A stretch of 64,000 bases of DNA from Syncephalastrum monosporum B8922 (GCA_000697355.1 JNEN01000779.1:101315-165314), one strand, 5' to 3'; positions 1 to 12,001 are shown, counted from the stretch's first letter. Translations and numbers: made by a program. Notes: generated from the letters alone by a model not told the origin.

Positions 1-249
1 AAGGTTTCCTAGCATAGCAAAAAGTAATAGTTGTCTATCAAGACGATTGACGAGAGCCATCTCATGTTTAGGTTCGATGCTTGCATCTTCACCACCAATC
101 ATCATGAGTGGTATGCCGCTGTCGTCGCCGTCTTGATGTAGATTGCCATCATGGCTATAACGCTGTCGAGTTGCGTCGTCTAAATCCGGAAGAATGCCGG
201 TGCTAGTACTGCTGCTCCTGGAATGACGCGCATCTATCCGACTGGCCAT
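1..249 (-). CDS. N-terminal fragment of a probable membrane transporter (runs off the window)
   Basis: An uninterrupted 83-codon reading frame starts at an ATG at 249 and runs leftwards off the window edge. The first 60 residues are polar and Ser/Asp-rich, as in a cytosolic tail. They are followed by a Lys/Glu/Arg stretch and then the start of a hydrophobic helix (ALVNRLDRQLLLFAMLGNL, residues 65-83). The layout, with a 'LVNRLDRQLL' turn just before the first helix, resembles the N-terminus of fungal MFS anion:cation symporters (Dal5-like). This is inferred from that short stretch alone; the membrane domain lies outside the window. Confidence 0.45.
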   Translation of the reverse strand, partial: MASRIDARHSRSSSTSTGILPDLDDATRQRYSHDGNLHQDGDDSGIPLMMIGGEDASIEPKHEMALVNRLDRQLLLFAMLGNL

Positions 250-2414
250 TGAAAGATGTGGTTTGGTATATTTTTATGCAGTGGAAGTAGGACTGAGAAT
301 ATCAGCGCTTGGCGTTTCGGGACGCGCTCCTCACATTTTACTTTACACAGCCCCCTGTTGGTCGGTTAGACTATATTTAATGCTGCATGAAGCGGAGGAT
401 GTTCGTAGGACTGAAAATTACGCTCATTCTTTGCAAGCCGAGAGTTTCCAAGACAAAAGGGTTACTACTTGTCTATAATGATTAATCAGTCATATTTTAT
501 CCTTCATGTGGGACTCAGGCACGGTCAGAAACACATTATTTTCTTGTTCGGCGCTGTTGCGCGTATTTCAAACAATCACATTAACGCCTTCATTTCTCCA
601 TATTCTTTTTTGTTTACGCCCTATGGGAAGAGCGCCCATGTTTCGTGCATATTACTAGTAAACACGACGGAGCAGCATGGGTGCCTTCCGGGAAAACAAG
701 AGGAACACCACCAAACCGTTTCAAGTCAGGTCTAAAAAAGAAACACACATTTGACGAAGTAATGTCAGCGATTTAAACTATAAACGAACTGTCAGAATGA
801 TGCCTTAAGTAGTAGCATTATATTGATAGTGCAAAATATACCATTAACAGTCTGCTTTAAGTATGCCCGGCTTACACACCTAGTAATCATTTGTTACTAA
901 TGGCTTCCATCACCAAGCAATTATTCTTATTAAAGAAGTTCGATCGGTAATACATCAGCGAGAAAAAGAAATATCTCGTTGAACTCTCCTATGCTCGGGG
1001 TATAAGCACGACACTCACAATAGAAACTTGGCAGTGTCGAGCGGCTCGTCTTTTTCACCCGGAAATAAGGGCCCTAAAACAATATGAAAATTTATATGGA
1101 TTCCTCACCCATATGCAAAGTTAAGACATACAGCGAAGCTCAGGAAGACAGGTCACAAAAACATGGCGGGGAATATTCTATGCTAAACAGGCTCCCGAAA
1201 CGGTTTAGGTCTTGCACTACCGTAGTTGGCAGAAAAAAGAAGTGACTGTCTTGTGCCACCACAAGTTTGCGTAACGGAGAGGAATTCATGTTCACTATAA
1301 AATGCAAACTTAATGTAGTCCTCTGCTTTGATATTCGCGATCATATGTAGAACATAGGCCCATCTTGGAAGATGAGTTTCGAAATCGCATCAATGCTGTC
1401 CGGTTTTCCTCACCATATACACCTGTACAAAACCCATAAGAGCAATTAAAATGGATTTAGCGAAGATAATACCTCACAGACTATGACATTGATAATTCAC
1501 GCAGATCATTGATCGTGTGTAGGGTCACTCTTCAGCACGGTCTGGTACGCTCATGGATCTTGGTTGATCGCATACCATTTGTGCTGTAGCACAATGAAAT
1601 GGCCTGTCACCGCTTGGCGCGGAAAAACAACGAATCATCATACATACGCCTGCATCTAATATGATGTGCGACCAATCTTTTGGCGGGGAAATTCCAAGCG
1701 AGAGGTGACGCGTGAGCTCAGGTGAGGCAAACACGGTGTACATGGTAGCTTCGCGGCTGAAACACAGCGCGTCTTTCGTCGTCCTTGCTCATTAATTCAT
1801 GGACAAAGGTATTTCCCAGATCAATCTTAGATAATTATCGGATCGCTCATTGGGGGAGGCGCCCATATGCCGTTCTTTTTATCTTTTTGTGCGGGGAGCA
1901 AAGAGGGAGGGACTAAAGACATAAGCACCCGCTTTCTTGCTTTGTGTACATGTATCGCGATTATCAAGCATCTCTGATGTAAAGGGGGAAAGGGATAAGA
2001 ATCCATGGCGGAGCAAGTCCGGGCAGGGACGGTGGAAAATGGAAGGACATTTTAAAAGCGCGAGTGTGGAGAGATCGCCGTCGTTCAGAGACATTTGATT
2101 GGTTCGCTCTGGGACGGAACGCGCGGCCGATCATTCCCGCATGCAGCATCTAGCGTGTGGAGATAAGATGCAAGATGGGGTGGAAACACCTTGGCTTTTA
2201 AGGTTTATACTCGTGCGCTCCACTCTCCATTTTTTACATGTGGCGATGTAAAATTACTCTTCCAAATACAAAGCAGTTGCAACCGAGACTAACCTCACCA
2301 AGCAAAAGTGATGCAAGTGTCTATTTAAGGTGCCTCGACTTCCCCACAATTATCAAATTTTTGAAACCCTTTTTCCCTGCAATTCAATTTATTCTGGTTT
2401 TCAACGTCTTCGCA
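250..2414. other. intergenic region, no supported gene
   Basis: Reading frames of up to about 90 codons occur on both strands, but none shows a recognisable domain, signal peptide or splice-linked continuation. A TATA-like stretch (ctatttaagg, about 2321-2330) lies about 90 bases before the small zinc-knuckle gene and is a plausible promoter element for it. Confidence 0.4.
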
Positions 2415-2643
2415 ATGCCTCCACCGGTCAAACCTTTGAACCTTTCCGGCGGTCAGTGGTATGTCATTACTCGATGGTCACCCTTCTTCTGCAAAAAAAC
2501 ACTAACACTATGATATATAATAGTAATCACTGTGGTCAGGTACATTGCATGCTATGGAAGCACAACTGCACCGATACTAACGATCTTCCCGTTTGTAGTA
2601 CGGACATACGCGTAAGTCGTGTGCTCTTCTGCGATCCAAATAA
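2415..2643 (+). CDS. 34-residue CCHC zinc-knuckle microprotein, three exons
   Basis: Exons 2415-2458, 2524-2539 and 2599-2643 join in phase to 35 codons including a TAA stop. Intron 1 (65 nt) begins GTATGT. Intron 2 (59 nt) carries a perfect TACTAAC branch site about 20 nt before its AG. The joined protein starts MPPPVKPLNLSGGQ and then has CNHCGQYGHTRKSC, an exact C-x2-C-x4-H-x4-C zinc knuckle that exists only after both introns are removed. Such knuckles bind zinc and usually single-stranded nucleic acid. The last exon contains an internal GTAAGT that could be used as an alternative donor, which would remove the final cysteine. A long pyrimidine-rich 3' region follows. Function is unknown, and a longer alternative isoform cannot be excluded. 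Confidence 0.6.
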
Positions 2644-4114
2644 TCATCTTCCGCTTCAACGCCAACATACCGCAATCTTACGCTCCTTCCATCACTCTCT
2701 TTGAGTTGTTATTTCTGCACATATGTTCTTTTTCCTCTACTTTATACCACACGTAACTGTATTCTTTGGTGCTCTTTGTACATATTTGCTACATACGACG
2801 ATGTTAGGCTTCTTTATTCCACAGTGCTTCTTTTCAACTTTCTCGAATCCGTTTGCAAAATCTCTTCTCTATGCAATTCACAAAAGTTCTCATACTTTTT
2901 TTTTCTTTCTCCCGCCAGAGCAATTAGGTCCTGCTATTAGAAATGCAATAAAACCACACATAGCGCTATGTACCCCACATACATGCAGTTTCATTGCAGA
3001 CGTACTTTTTTGTTGTGTTTGTTGTGGCACGTTAAAGCGGTTCCCCTCCCTGGCCTAATAAATTAGACGTTATTGGTGGGCCCAGAGACGAAGAGCTAGA
3101 AAAATCCCCTGTATTTTCTCACCTCCTCAAGCTGTACCACCGGTAACATTGGCAGGCGTCATTATAACCAATACATTCGAAACAACAAGTGACGTTGATC
3201 TTATGTATGTTACACGAAGGAGCCAAAGCAAAGCTGTTCCGCGGTCCCGCCAAGCTAAAATAAACAATTTGTTAGGCACTTGCCGGCCAGAAGCACACGA
3301 TTCCACAGGATGCATCAGTCCATATTCGTACGGAAATCTTTTGTACTGGGTACGACCAACAAACGCGTGATCGTTTTGCTTTCTTGTTTAGCTCACGTTA
3401 TATGTACGTGTCTTGCTGGCAAAAACTCACCCTTACTCCTGCATATATACAGTCTAGCAGGGCACACATGTCAGTGGAGTACATACGCACTGCTCGTCTG
3501 TGCAGTCTTTGTCCAAATAGTCTGAAGGGAAACGATCCAGAGGTTTATGCGAGTATGCCAGACGTGAGTACTACAAATCAATGCTCCATAAAAACAGCTT
3601 TGGATGACACACACCATCCATCTGATAACAAATTCTAATTACATGTTCATGAGAGATTTCGTCAGTCGTTGACATGACTGCATATATTTGTGTACCCTCA
3701 CCGGGACATCGGTCAGTCATAGATTCCACAAATTTTGCAACAAGGCAATAGAGCAAACAAATTTATTCCCCAGAAATACAAGAGCTCCATATGCCAATAA
3801 TATACTCTCTCACAAGGCAGTGGCGCCGTAGTCTAAAAGCCATACCAATAAGAGCTCTATAGTATATGGCGCTCCAATACCGAGCATCAGAAAGATTACG
3901 AGTCCTGCTTTTTATGTTAAAATGAAAATCACGCGTTGATGATATAGAAAATAAGCACCAGAGTTTTCGGAAATGTTAGATACACTTTTATGTCAGCTTA
4001 TAGCACTGTGTATACTCTTTGATGCATTACGTTAATGGTTGAGGCATATCGAGAGCCAAGATAATATTAAAAGTGGTTTTTACTGTAGGATTGATACCGC
4101 AGGAACATATCAGT
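2644..4114. other. intergenic region, no supported gene
   Basis: It contains the probable 3' UTR of the zinc-knuckle gene (T-rich, with aataaaa near 2946) and the downstream flank of the glutamine synthetase-like gene on the other strand. Overlapping frames of 60-110 codons show no family signature. Confidence 0.4.
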
Positions 4115-5783
4115 TTAAATGAGTTCCAAGTACCTCTCCAGCTCGTAAGTCGTCACTGCCTCCTGCCACAGGTTCCATTCATGTCTCCGTGTCTTGCAAT
4201 AGTGCGTGACAAACTCATCGCCCAGTACCTGACGCGCAATGGACCCTTTGGCTTCCATAGCCAACATAGCTTCCAGTAGTGATTTGGGCAATGTTTCACC
4301 GGCGTTGTCCTTCTTGCTCAGATCCATAGCCGTGACAGGAAGTGTCTGATTAGTAGTAATCCCCCAGAAACCGCACCGAAGAACGGCGGCAATGGCCAGG
4401 TGAGGATTGATATCCGCGCCACCTACTCTCTGCAAGATTGAAAAAGGTCGAAATCAATATTAACTTTGCATTGTAGTGTGAAGTCATCTTGTATCATACC
4501 ATTTCAAGACGTGTGGCAGCAGGCGAAGACACAGGTGGCACAATCACGCGCACTGCACCTGCTCGATTCTCAATGCCCCACGATACATCTTGAGGTGCGA
4601 ACCATTTACGTGTCAGGCGTTTGTAGCTTGCATTGTATCGTGAGTGGTGAGTTGCCTGACAAGCCCACAATGCATCATGTGTTCACAAAGTTTTAAATCG
4701 TACCTGTTCACGGTGGGAGCCAGGATGGCCATGATGCTCGGCAGGCCACGGAGGACACCGGCAAGGAAGGCCACCATGGTCTTGCTCATATTGGGTATCT
4801 CGGATTTCTGGTCCTCCGTCCATGGATAAAACGCGTTTTTACCTTCCTTGTCCTTAAGACTGAAATGGATATGGCCTGAGCAGCCAGCCTTGTCCGCATA
4901 CGGCTTGGCCATGAATGAGGCCATGAATCCATGCTTCAGCGCAATCTGTTTCATACAAGTCTTGAAGAGTGTCGCGCGATCGCCTGCTTCACCAGCTTCT
5001 GTGTACGCGATCGCCGCTTCAAAAACGCCGGGACCCGTCTCCGTATGCCAGCTTTCGATAGGTACGTTGAATTCATGCAGCCAGTCAAAGGCCTTGTAGT
5101 AAAACTCTTGTCTCTGAGTTGGTCGAAGTAAAGAGTAACCACAACCCCCCAGCCAGAGAGGCTTAAGGTCATGATAGCCCTTGTCGGCCGCCGTTTCGCT
5201 TGTTTCTAAGAAGTTCCAAACAAATATCAGCTGAGATTGCAACGACGATAGCACCAAGCGCGCACCTTGAAAGCAGAAAAATTCATACTCTACGCCACAA
5301 TATGCGGTCATGCTAAGTTGTTGAGCGTAGTCACCTATAACACCTTGCAGCAGAGAACGCGGGCAAGCATAGAATCGCTCATAGTTCTTGGGATTCACCA
5401 GGTGCGCCAGAAAAAAAGGCACATTATCTTCCCACGGTATGCGACGGTACGAGGTAAGGTCGATTTTCGCGATCAAATCAGGGAACTCGCACTCCTCGCC
5501 TGCAAACTCGACGTCCGTTGTGTAGGGAGTGTCATGAAGGTCCCAACCGAAAACAACTGAGCAGAACCCTAAAGATAGGAAAACATCAGTGAAATCACCC
5601 TTCCCCAAATGGCTGCCACTGACCAAAGCCGTCTTCTATCACTTGCAAGAATTTATCCTTGTGGATGACCTTGCCGGCGAGAGCGCCATCGATATCCACA
5701 ATGGCTACTTTGACCCGTATATCATCTTGGAGCAATTTAGATATATTATCAAGTGTCGCGGTAGCAGGTTTATCGGCAGTCAT
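4115..5783 (-). CDS. glutamine synthetase-like protein, bacterial (GSI/lengsin/FluG-like) type
   Basis: Five exons (5624-5783, 5266-5568, 4704-5205, 4500-4626, 4115-4429) join exactly to 468 residues, the usual length of type I glutamine synthetases. Landmarks include an N-terminal beta-grasp region ending VAIVDIDGALAGKVIHKDKF, the catalytic-domain start VEYEFFCFQETSETA, the ATP/glutamate region TETGPGVFEAA, the His motif AGCSGHIHFSL, and PTVNSYKRL followed by WGIENRAGAVRV, which carries the conserved arginine region. This is unlike the shorter eukaryotic GSII enzyme. The family ligates ammonia or an amine to the gamma-carboxyl of glutamate; close relatives act on polyamines or ethanolamine, or have lost catalysis, so the substrate is open. 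Introns are 55-77 nt. An in-frame ATG at 5858 would add a 25-residue hydrophobic leader; I chose MTADKP at 5783 because it begins the conserved region. Confidence 0.88.
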
Positions 5784-7545
5784 GGTGAACAAAGAAGAGA
5801 AGAAAGATACGGAAACAGCTGACAGCAAGAGCGTAAAGAGGATATCGGTGTTACACAATCATATCCGGTACTGTGACACAAATCCCGCGCGTACGCGGAG
5901 GTGGGTCAGCATCCGCAGCAGGGTGCTGGGGCATGCATGCATGCCTGGGCGCCATCACGATTTCCTTCCCTTGATCGGCTCCATCATTCTATCTTGAAGC
6001 CCTACGCCTATACATATACTTGGACATTGAAGAGCTGATGAGCTCATGCTGTTTATGTGTTTCGGCCAGTCCAGCTAAATCGGGAATTCAGTAACCACTG
6101 CGCGTGTTCTCTGTAGCTTGAATAGAGTCGGGGTACGTGGGAGAAGAAATATAAGCCGAGTATGTAGATCGAGTCTGCTATACATTGTAAAAGAGATGAC
6201 GGAGGGTTGTATTTTTGGGCCATGAAGACATTAGGCACATTAGCGTCAGAGAGCTTGAATAATAAGGTTATGCTAGCGCAAAGTATAGACCTGAGAGTAT
6301 TTAGATAGACGCTCCTCGTACCTATGTAGCAGCGCGAAATACACAGCTGACAAGTTTACTTCGAATCTGTCGTTCTATTCCACGCAGACTACTGTATTAA
6401 CCCTGTCACCAGAGGCAGGCTTCATTATATTAATTCTTGTGCATATACAGATTTCACGTTTCCCTATCACGCCCACTTGCAAAACTTTTTGGATCCCGTT
6501 CACGCCCAATTTACAAATATGGTATCGAATGACGCCAAGCATGACGGTCAATGCGAACCATGTTTACGGTCATACAAGCACCGCAGTGAATCTGGACTGA
6601 CAGGGGGGAGGGGTTATTTAAGATGCGTGATATCTCATTTTGATACTCTTACAGCTACTTCCATGTAAAACAATATTGTCAGACGAGTCTAAGTATGTGC
6701 CTTAAGGGAAGAACGACAACGTTTGCCACGTCAGCATGGGATTTTCCATTTTCAATGATACACACAAAGAACACAGCGCGTGTGGTACAAATCATGTTTA
6801 AAAGTACTGTCTAAGTACAAACTTGAAGAAACGTCTGGGTGGCTATGTAGTGTTACGCTCAACAGGATCCGTCATTGTGGGCTAGTCTAATATCATATCA
6901 CCCAGGGGTCTGTTCGAGCGACTGCACTGCCGCCGCACATCATTAATGCGTAACAGGGGCTCACCCCCATACCGTACTTTCTGGCTTCTACCTTCTTCAG
7001 AATCTGAACGATCTTTATGCAAGTACAATCTCATCATTGTGCACTAGAGCTTGGTTAAATATATTATGAAATTGTTGCATCTACGTCTTAGCAAGTTATC
7101 CGTGATGAAGTAAAGCAAAGATCATCAGTATTATCAGAGGTATTTCGTTATCACTCGTTAGGCGAGAGTAATTGCGGAGAAAGACTCTGGGAAAAAATGC
7201 ATATGCATATATAGAGAATATCCTGAGTAGCTTTATCACTTCGAAGATAATCAAAAGTGTGGCCTTGCTCAACGATGCATTTGTCTATTAAATGTGAAGA
7301 CCGAGACAAGCTATTAGATGCATTGGTACCAGATAACCATTGGCTGCACTGATGTATACTTTGGAATGCTAGGCATAATTGACAGAAGGAAGCCACCCGC
7401 GAAATTAGCGCATGGTAAGCGGCCCCCTGCCAAGAAAAAGACGCAGGCACTCCTCATATCTTATTGGAGACTAGAAGTTCTTATGGGTGTATTTGCAAGA
7501 CAGGTACAGGTAAAGTGGTGCTGAATAGAAGGGTATAAGAGTACT
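5784..7545. other. intergenic region, no supported gene
   Basis: I see no recognisable coding or RNA gene. A TATA-like gttatttaag sits near 6613-6622 without an obvious downstream gene. The frame at 7151-7450 on the minus strand has no family features. Confidence 0.35.
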
Positions 7546-9101
7546 TTATACAAGAGGACGGTAAAGGCGCTTTTTCATGATAGCCCAGGTAACGGTCATG
7601 CTACACAGAGCTGCAACAACAATGCCGATCACGAATGTCCCACGAAAGCAAGATACGCCGTGGCAGTAGTGATCTCCCTGTCGGCGTGCTTCTCGATCAT
7701 ACAGGAAACCAGCCAAGACACTGAAGAGCTGGCTACTCACTGCGGGGGCATACATCAACCAACCCCTACAAAATTCCGTGTGGCAATCGGTTCAGTTTTC
7801 TGACAGCGTCATTGCATTTTGAGAAACTCACCAGTTGCGAGCAAAGACTTCGGTTCCAAATTCGCTAGTCGCCGACGGTGCAACTCCAAACACAGTACCA
7901 TAAGCGATAGCGACCATGACCGTACAGGGCATTAATGCTTCTTGGACGGATACGGCTGTGACGAGATATACCAGACTCAGCAATAAACCGATGCATGCGC
8001 CCAAAAAGATCCAAAGCCGATGAATACCAAAGCGTTGCTTGAGGATATCGCTGGCCGTTCCAAGGAGAGCGCGTGCCGCGCAGTTGGATAGACTAAAGAC
8101 CGAGACGTGCATGTTTCGTAAATGCTGTGGGTTTCCAGTATGAGGTGACGCGAGTGACATGAGGATTTGACCAATCCCGGCCAGATAGACGTAGCCAAGT
8201 CCAAGCACGATAAACAGGACAGAGAAAAGGGCAAAACCCACTGGGTCTGCAAACAAGCCGAGCCCAGAGATATGAGGCTCTTCCACCATGGCGACAGTCA
8301 AAAGTGGCTGCCGTTCCTCCACGTCCTGCGCGGAGGAGTGACGAGTGCTACGCTCGGAGGAAGGGGTATCGACTGGTGTCAATGGGCCTAAAAAGAAAGA
8401 ACCCACGATCATGCCGCCTGCCATAGCGATCGACATGAACATTAGAAAACCGTAGGTTTGATCGTCCATATCAGTCTCCTCAGGAAAGAAGACATCGTCG
8501 ATCTGGGAAAAGACAACACCGCAGAGTCCCAGAGCAGCGCTGGCCATGCCCATGCTCATTCCGCGATGTGATTTAAAGTTGTGCGACTAGAAGTACATGA
8601 GGAGTCGGCCTCTGCCGTGGTATCTTTGTCGGCTTTACCTGAGAATCGAGTGCACACAGATAAGCCATAGCACCACCCATACCGAATAGAACGAGGTAGA
8701 TAGCACATAGGCCCACGCTCGATGGAAGATGACCTGCATACGTTTGGGCGAGCATGAACGGACCTCCGAAAACGAAGATGGCCGCGAGTCGAAGCGTACT
8801 GTAGTAGAATCCAACACATCTTGTGTCAATATGAAGGAAGTCAACGTACAAATCAATAAAAGCGCGCTTGCCTTTTTATGCCAAAATGCTCAATGATCCA
8901 AGCAATGAGCGGTCCCGAAAAGGACACGCCGATAAAGCTGGCCGTGCTGACAAGACTGTTCTGCAGCGCGGACCAGCCAAATTTGGCGGTGAGCGATGTC
9001 CCGAAGGTTGGATAAACGTATTGGGGACCTGACATGTTCGCCACAAGCAGTGCTGCCAGAAACGAGAGGGTCAGTACAGCCCGTGTTGGCCTTTCGAACA
9101 T
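7546..9101 (-). CDS. MFS transporter of the Mch1/nodulin-like (monocarboxylate transporter-like) family
   Basis: Four exons (8872-9101, 8639-8819, 7832-8586, 7546-7765) join to 461 residues. Hydrophobic helices cover residues 8-30, 45-70, 80-130 and onward, with the usual long cytosolic loop in the middle (SSERSTRHSSAQ... near residues 205-225) that splits two six-helix halves. Features such as YVYPTFGTSL in helix 1-2, a SQSHNFKSHRGMSMG segment before helix 5, and RALLGTASDI after helix 8 match fungal Mch1 proteins, which are vacuolar or plasma-membrane transporters of unproven substrate. Intron 1 (8820-8871) has a GC donor (AG|GCAAGC); the join restores RCVGFYY. The other introns are 52 and 65 nt. 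The polybasic C-terminus (MKKRLYRPLV) is cytosolic. Confidence 0.8.
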
Positions 9102-9508
9102 GATGATAAGCGAGTAGGGAGAAAGCGGGAGGGCAGGATGAGGTAGGAAGAAAAGCGGGTAAGGGAGAGAAGGAAGAGAGAGAGAAGGAGGAGCTGGAAT
9201 TCATGTCTGGTGAACGGGACGTTGTTTAAAAATGCAGAAAGCTAATCCAATGAACGAAACCTTTACCCGATAACAGACACATGGAGCAAGTGTGTGTTGA
9301 TTTGTTCATTCTTTGTGGATCCATCAAGACACGTGGCTGTCGTGTATTTCTTAGTGTATGTCCTTCTGATGATCTCTTTTTTCTCCTTCTTGCTATCACA
9401 CCATCAATGTTGTGGAATATTGACGCACCTGGATGGGTCACGCTGACTTTTTTTTGTCCTCAGAAACGGTCAGCGGGTAATTAAAGGCTTTCATATACCC
9501 TGCCCACA
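9102..9508. other. divergent promoter region between the MFS transporter and the RbfA-like gene
   Basis: About 400 bases separate two head-to-head start codons. The strand 5' to the transporter is rich in short purine repeats (gggagg/agaaggaag, 9111-9197), typical of a pyrimidine-rich fungal 5' UTR on the minus strand. No TATA box stands out. Confidence 0.35.
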
Positions 9509-10358
9509 ATGTTTGGCATACGAAGAGCTTTGCAATGCGTTGCCAGCCGACGACTGATCCACACCTCCGTCCGTGCACGCACACCGAATCAGGATCACAA
9601 GATGGATGACATCATGATCCCTGGCCAGTATCTCAAATACTTCAAATCAAGGTCGAGATCAAGGAAAGGTCTCGATGATAAAGTAAGCACCCGAGATCCC
9701 TAGTACCCCAAAGGAACGACTATAACGCCAAACAAATGAAAACCAGTTATCCCGGCCAGCAGCTACGATTATGGCCCTCGAGCGTGTCCGGACCGTACGA
9801 GCCCGAACACCTTCGGACGGGGACAAGGCTCCTTCCAGACAACAAATGCAAATGGCAACCCGCATCCGGCGAGGTATCAATAACATGTGCGCAATTGAGC
9901 CTCTACCAACTTCCTTGGTAACCCCCACTTGGATACAAATACGCGATGTAAGTAAATAAACAACTCGTCCCGAAATCGAAGGACACAAAGCAAAAAATTA
10001 ACAGTAAAAACAAATAGATCAAAGTAGCGCGAAACCTTCGCACATGTAGTATATGGTATGAACCACTCTCGGCTAAAAAACATGAAAGGGTAAGAGATGC
10101 GCCGAAAAAAGAAAAACAAATCAAGGCATCACCGTGGCTCAATATGCTTCTGAACAGGGCGAAGTCTTCCGAGCCATGAACCAACACGCATTACGACTCT
10201 CCAACCTGATCCGCGTACACAGCGGTGCACAGCAGCTGGAAACCGTCAAATTTATACCGGATACAAAGACACATGAGCTCGAAAGGATTTATGATGCTCT
10301 TGCGGCCGAAGAAGAGAAAGAGGGCAAGGGAAAGGAGAAGCACAATGATGAACGATAG
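9509..10358 (+). CDS. mitochondrial ribosome-binding factor A (RbfA)-like protein, with an apparent frameshift
   Basis: Exons 9509-9682, 9747-9947 and 10018-10358. The N-terminus MFGIRRALQCVASRRLIHTS is Arg/Ser/Ala-rich with no acids, a typical mitochondrial presequence. The RbfA core is visible as MATRIRRGINNM, then LVTPTWIQIRDIKVARNL and TCSIWYEPLS (central beta strands), then VFRAMNQHALRLSNLIRVHS and LETVKFIPDTKTHELERIYD. RbfA helps mature the small ribosomal subunit RNA. Intron 1 (64 nt) has a CTATAAC branch-like site; intron 2 is 70 nt. Exon 3 is not open in one frame: near the A-tracts at 10103-10118 the frame must shift by one base to connect KKHERVRDAPKK with ITVAQYASEQGE. No intron fits, so this is either a sequencing/assembly indel or a real break. 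Family assignment rests on pattern, not a search. Confidence 0.6.
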
Positions 10359-10384
10359 GAAATCAGGGAAAGACAGTCTAAGCT

Positions 10385-11825
10385 CTACACGTCCTGCTTT
10401 GCGTTGGCAAAGCCTACCCGGTTGTTTCCGACATCAAACACCTAACTCTTTGTGTCAGCGATCCTAATAAACAAGCTGTGATATTTTTGATATGTACCGT
10501 ATAGAATTGTTTCATGAAAGCGTCACCGAGGATCCAGGTATTATCTGCGCCGAGATTTTGCCCCGAAATACCAGACAGACACATCGAGCTCGTCTCACTC
10601 ACGGGTTGCAGTATGTAGTGCTGCGGCGAAACGGCCAGCTGCTCGCCGTCTACTGTTAATACCAGGGAGCCCAGTTTGTCCACATGTTCGCAAGGAACAG
10701 ACCAGGTCGAATCACCATTGTTGAGCGCACCTGGGATCGTGTGATGGATAGCCGTTGCGTCTTCGTCTGAGGTTATAATCAGAGTCGTGCCTGAGCGCAA
10801 TCAGCAGCAGGAAAATATATGGTTTCCACCATTTCTATTAGTCCACATGCAAATAACATCAGGTCGCATGATTTGTATCACTTACCACTATCCACAATCG
10901 CATTACGGGAGCCGAACGTGTTGCCGCCAAATTGAAAGTTATCCATCTTGATCATCCAGTAACGCGAGTCGATCACATTGGTATAGTGAATGTCCCCGGT
11001 GAAGCGTGTCGGGTCGATGCCGCCAAAATCAATTTCGCCGCCGTCCTGTTGAGTGTAGAATGCAAACACAGCTTCGTCGACCACTCCTTGCTCCACCATG
11101 TTGTAGAACGCAGGCGGGTTTGGCGGTGAGCTGCTCAACCCGGACAGACCCAAACCAAAAATACCGTCAAACGGGGTTCCAGTGAATTCGGGTGATAGGT
11201 TCGTTGCATCGCCGACCACCTGGTCGGTGATACTCAGGCCAGCTACACTGAGCGTGTCGCGCCCCAGGCGTGCAGTAATGTGACCCGTACCATACCACAC
11301 GTCGATGATGTTCCCGGATACTTTGCTAGCTGTTACTTCTTCTACTTGTTGCTGTGTATCTTCGCCTTCTTCATCTTCCTCTTTGTCGTCATCGTCATCG
11401 TCGTCGTCTTCCTTGTCTTCATGAATAGGGTCGGCTTCGTCTCCATCCAGGGCTTTGTAAGAGTTGCTGTTGGAGGGTGTGTATTGTTCGTGATCGAGAC
11501 AAATGTCAACAGATGTACACTGAGAGGAGACGACCCATATGTCAGCACTTCCCGTGTCAAACACAACGTTAAAGCTCTGGGGTGGATTGCCAAGCGTGAT
11601 AGCACCGTAGTATCCTGCTTGGATGTGAGGCAAGTCCTATTGCAATTGATACGCAAACTTACCGCTCCCATGCTGATAACCAATCTGCTTCTCTTTCGCC
11701 GCAGCAAGGAACGAGTACGTCGAATTATTACTGTATCGATGTAGCGATACCTTGTGCTTTCCCGGTGTCGGGATAGCGTAAGCGGTGCCGAGCATCACCG
11801 CCAAAATCGAGGCAGACAGTTTCAT
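10385..11825 (-). CDS. secreted pepsin-type aspartic protease (family A1) with an acidic insertion
   Basis: Exons 11663-11825, 10886-11614, 10498-10790 and 10385-10441 join to 413 residues. A signal peptide (MKLSASILAVMLGTAYA) and an unusually short prosegment of about 35 residues precede the mature start GYYGAITLGNPPQSF. Catalytic aspartates are in FDTGSADIW (D74) and AIVDSGTT (D296); the flap tyrosine is in WYGTGH. The end is NNRVGFANAKQDV, as in pepsins. Between SNSYKALDG and the flap lies a run of nearly 40 residues dominated by Asp and Glu, which is not part of the standard fold. The exon 1/2 boundary shows an in-frame TAG if unspliced; a 48-nt intron (11615-11662, GTAAGT...GCAG) removes it and keeps phase. 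Expected role: acid protein degradation outside the cell or in the vacuole. Confidence 0.88.
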
Positions 11826-12001
11826 CAAGGACGGGACGAGTTAGAAAAGGGAAAAGGTTGGTTATTTGGCCTGTAGATTGACAGACTTTAAGCAGACCAT
11901 TTGGTGAGGAGCAGTTTGTCGTCCGCAATATCGCATCATTTAGTCGCGTATTGAATGCAGCCATCATTGTATATTTGCGATTAACTTTGTGTTTGTTTCT
12001 T

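Noticed and set aside
2701..3058. Hydrophobic frames downstream of the zinc-knuckle gene
   Set aside because: They derive from a T-rich 3' flank; overlapping frames all look hydrophobic, there is no start context and no homologous pattern.
11637..11662. In-frame TAG between the protease prosegment and mature enzyme, suggesting a pseudogene
   Set aside because: A GTAAGT donor at 11662 and a CAG acceptor at 11615 define a 48-nt intron that removes the stop and keeps phase into GYYGAITLG.
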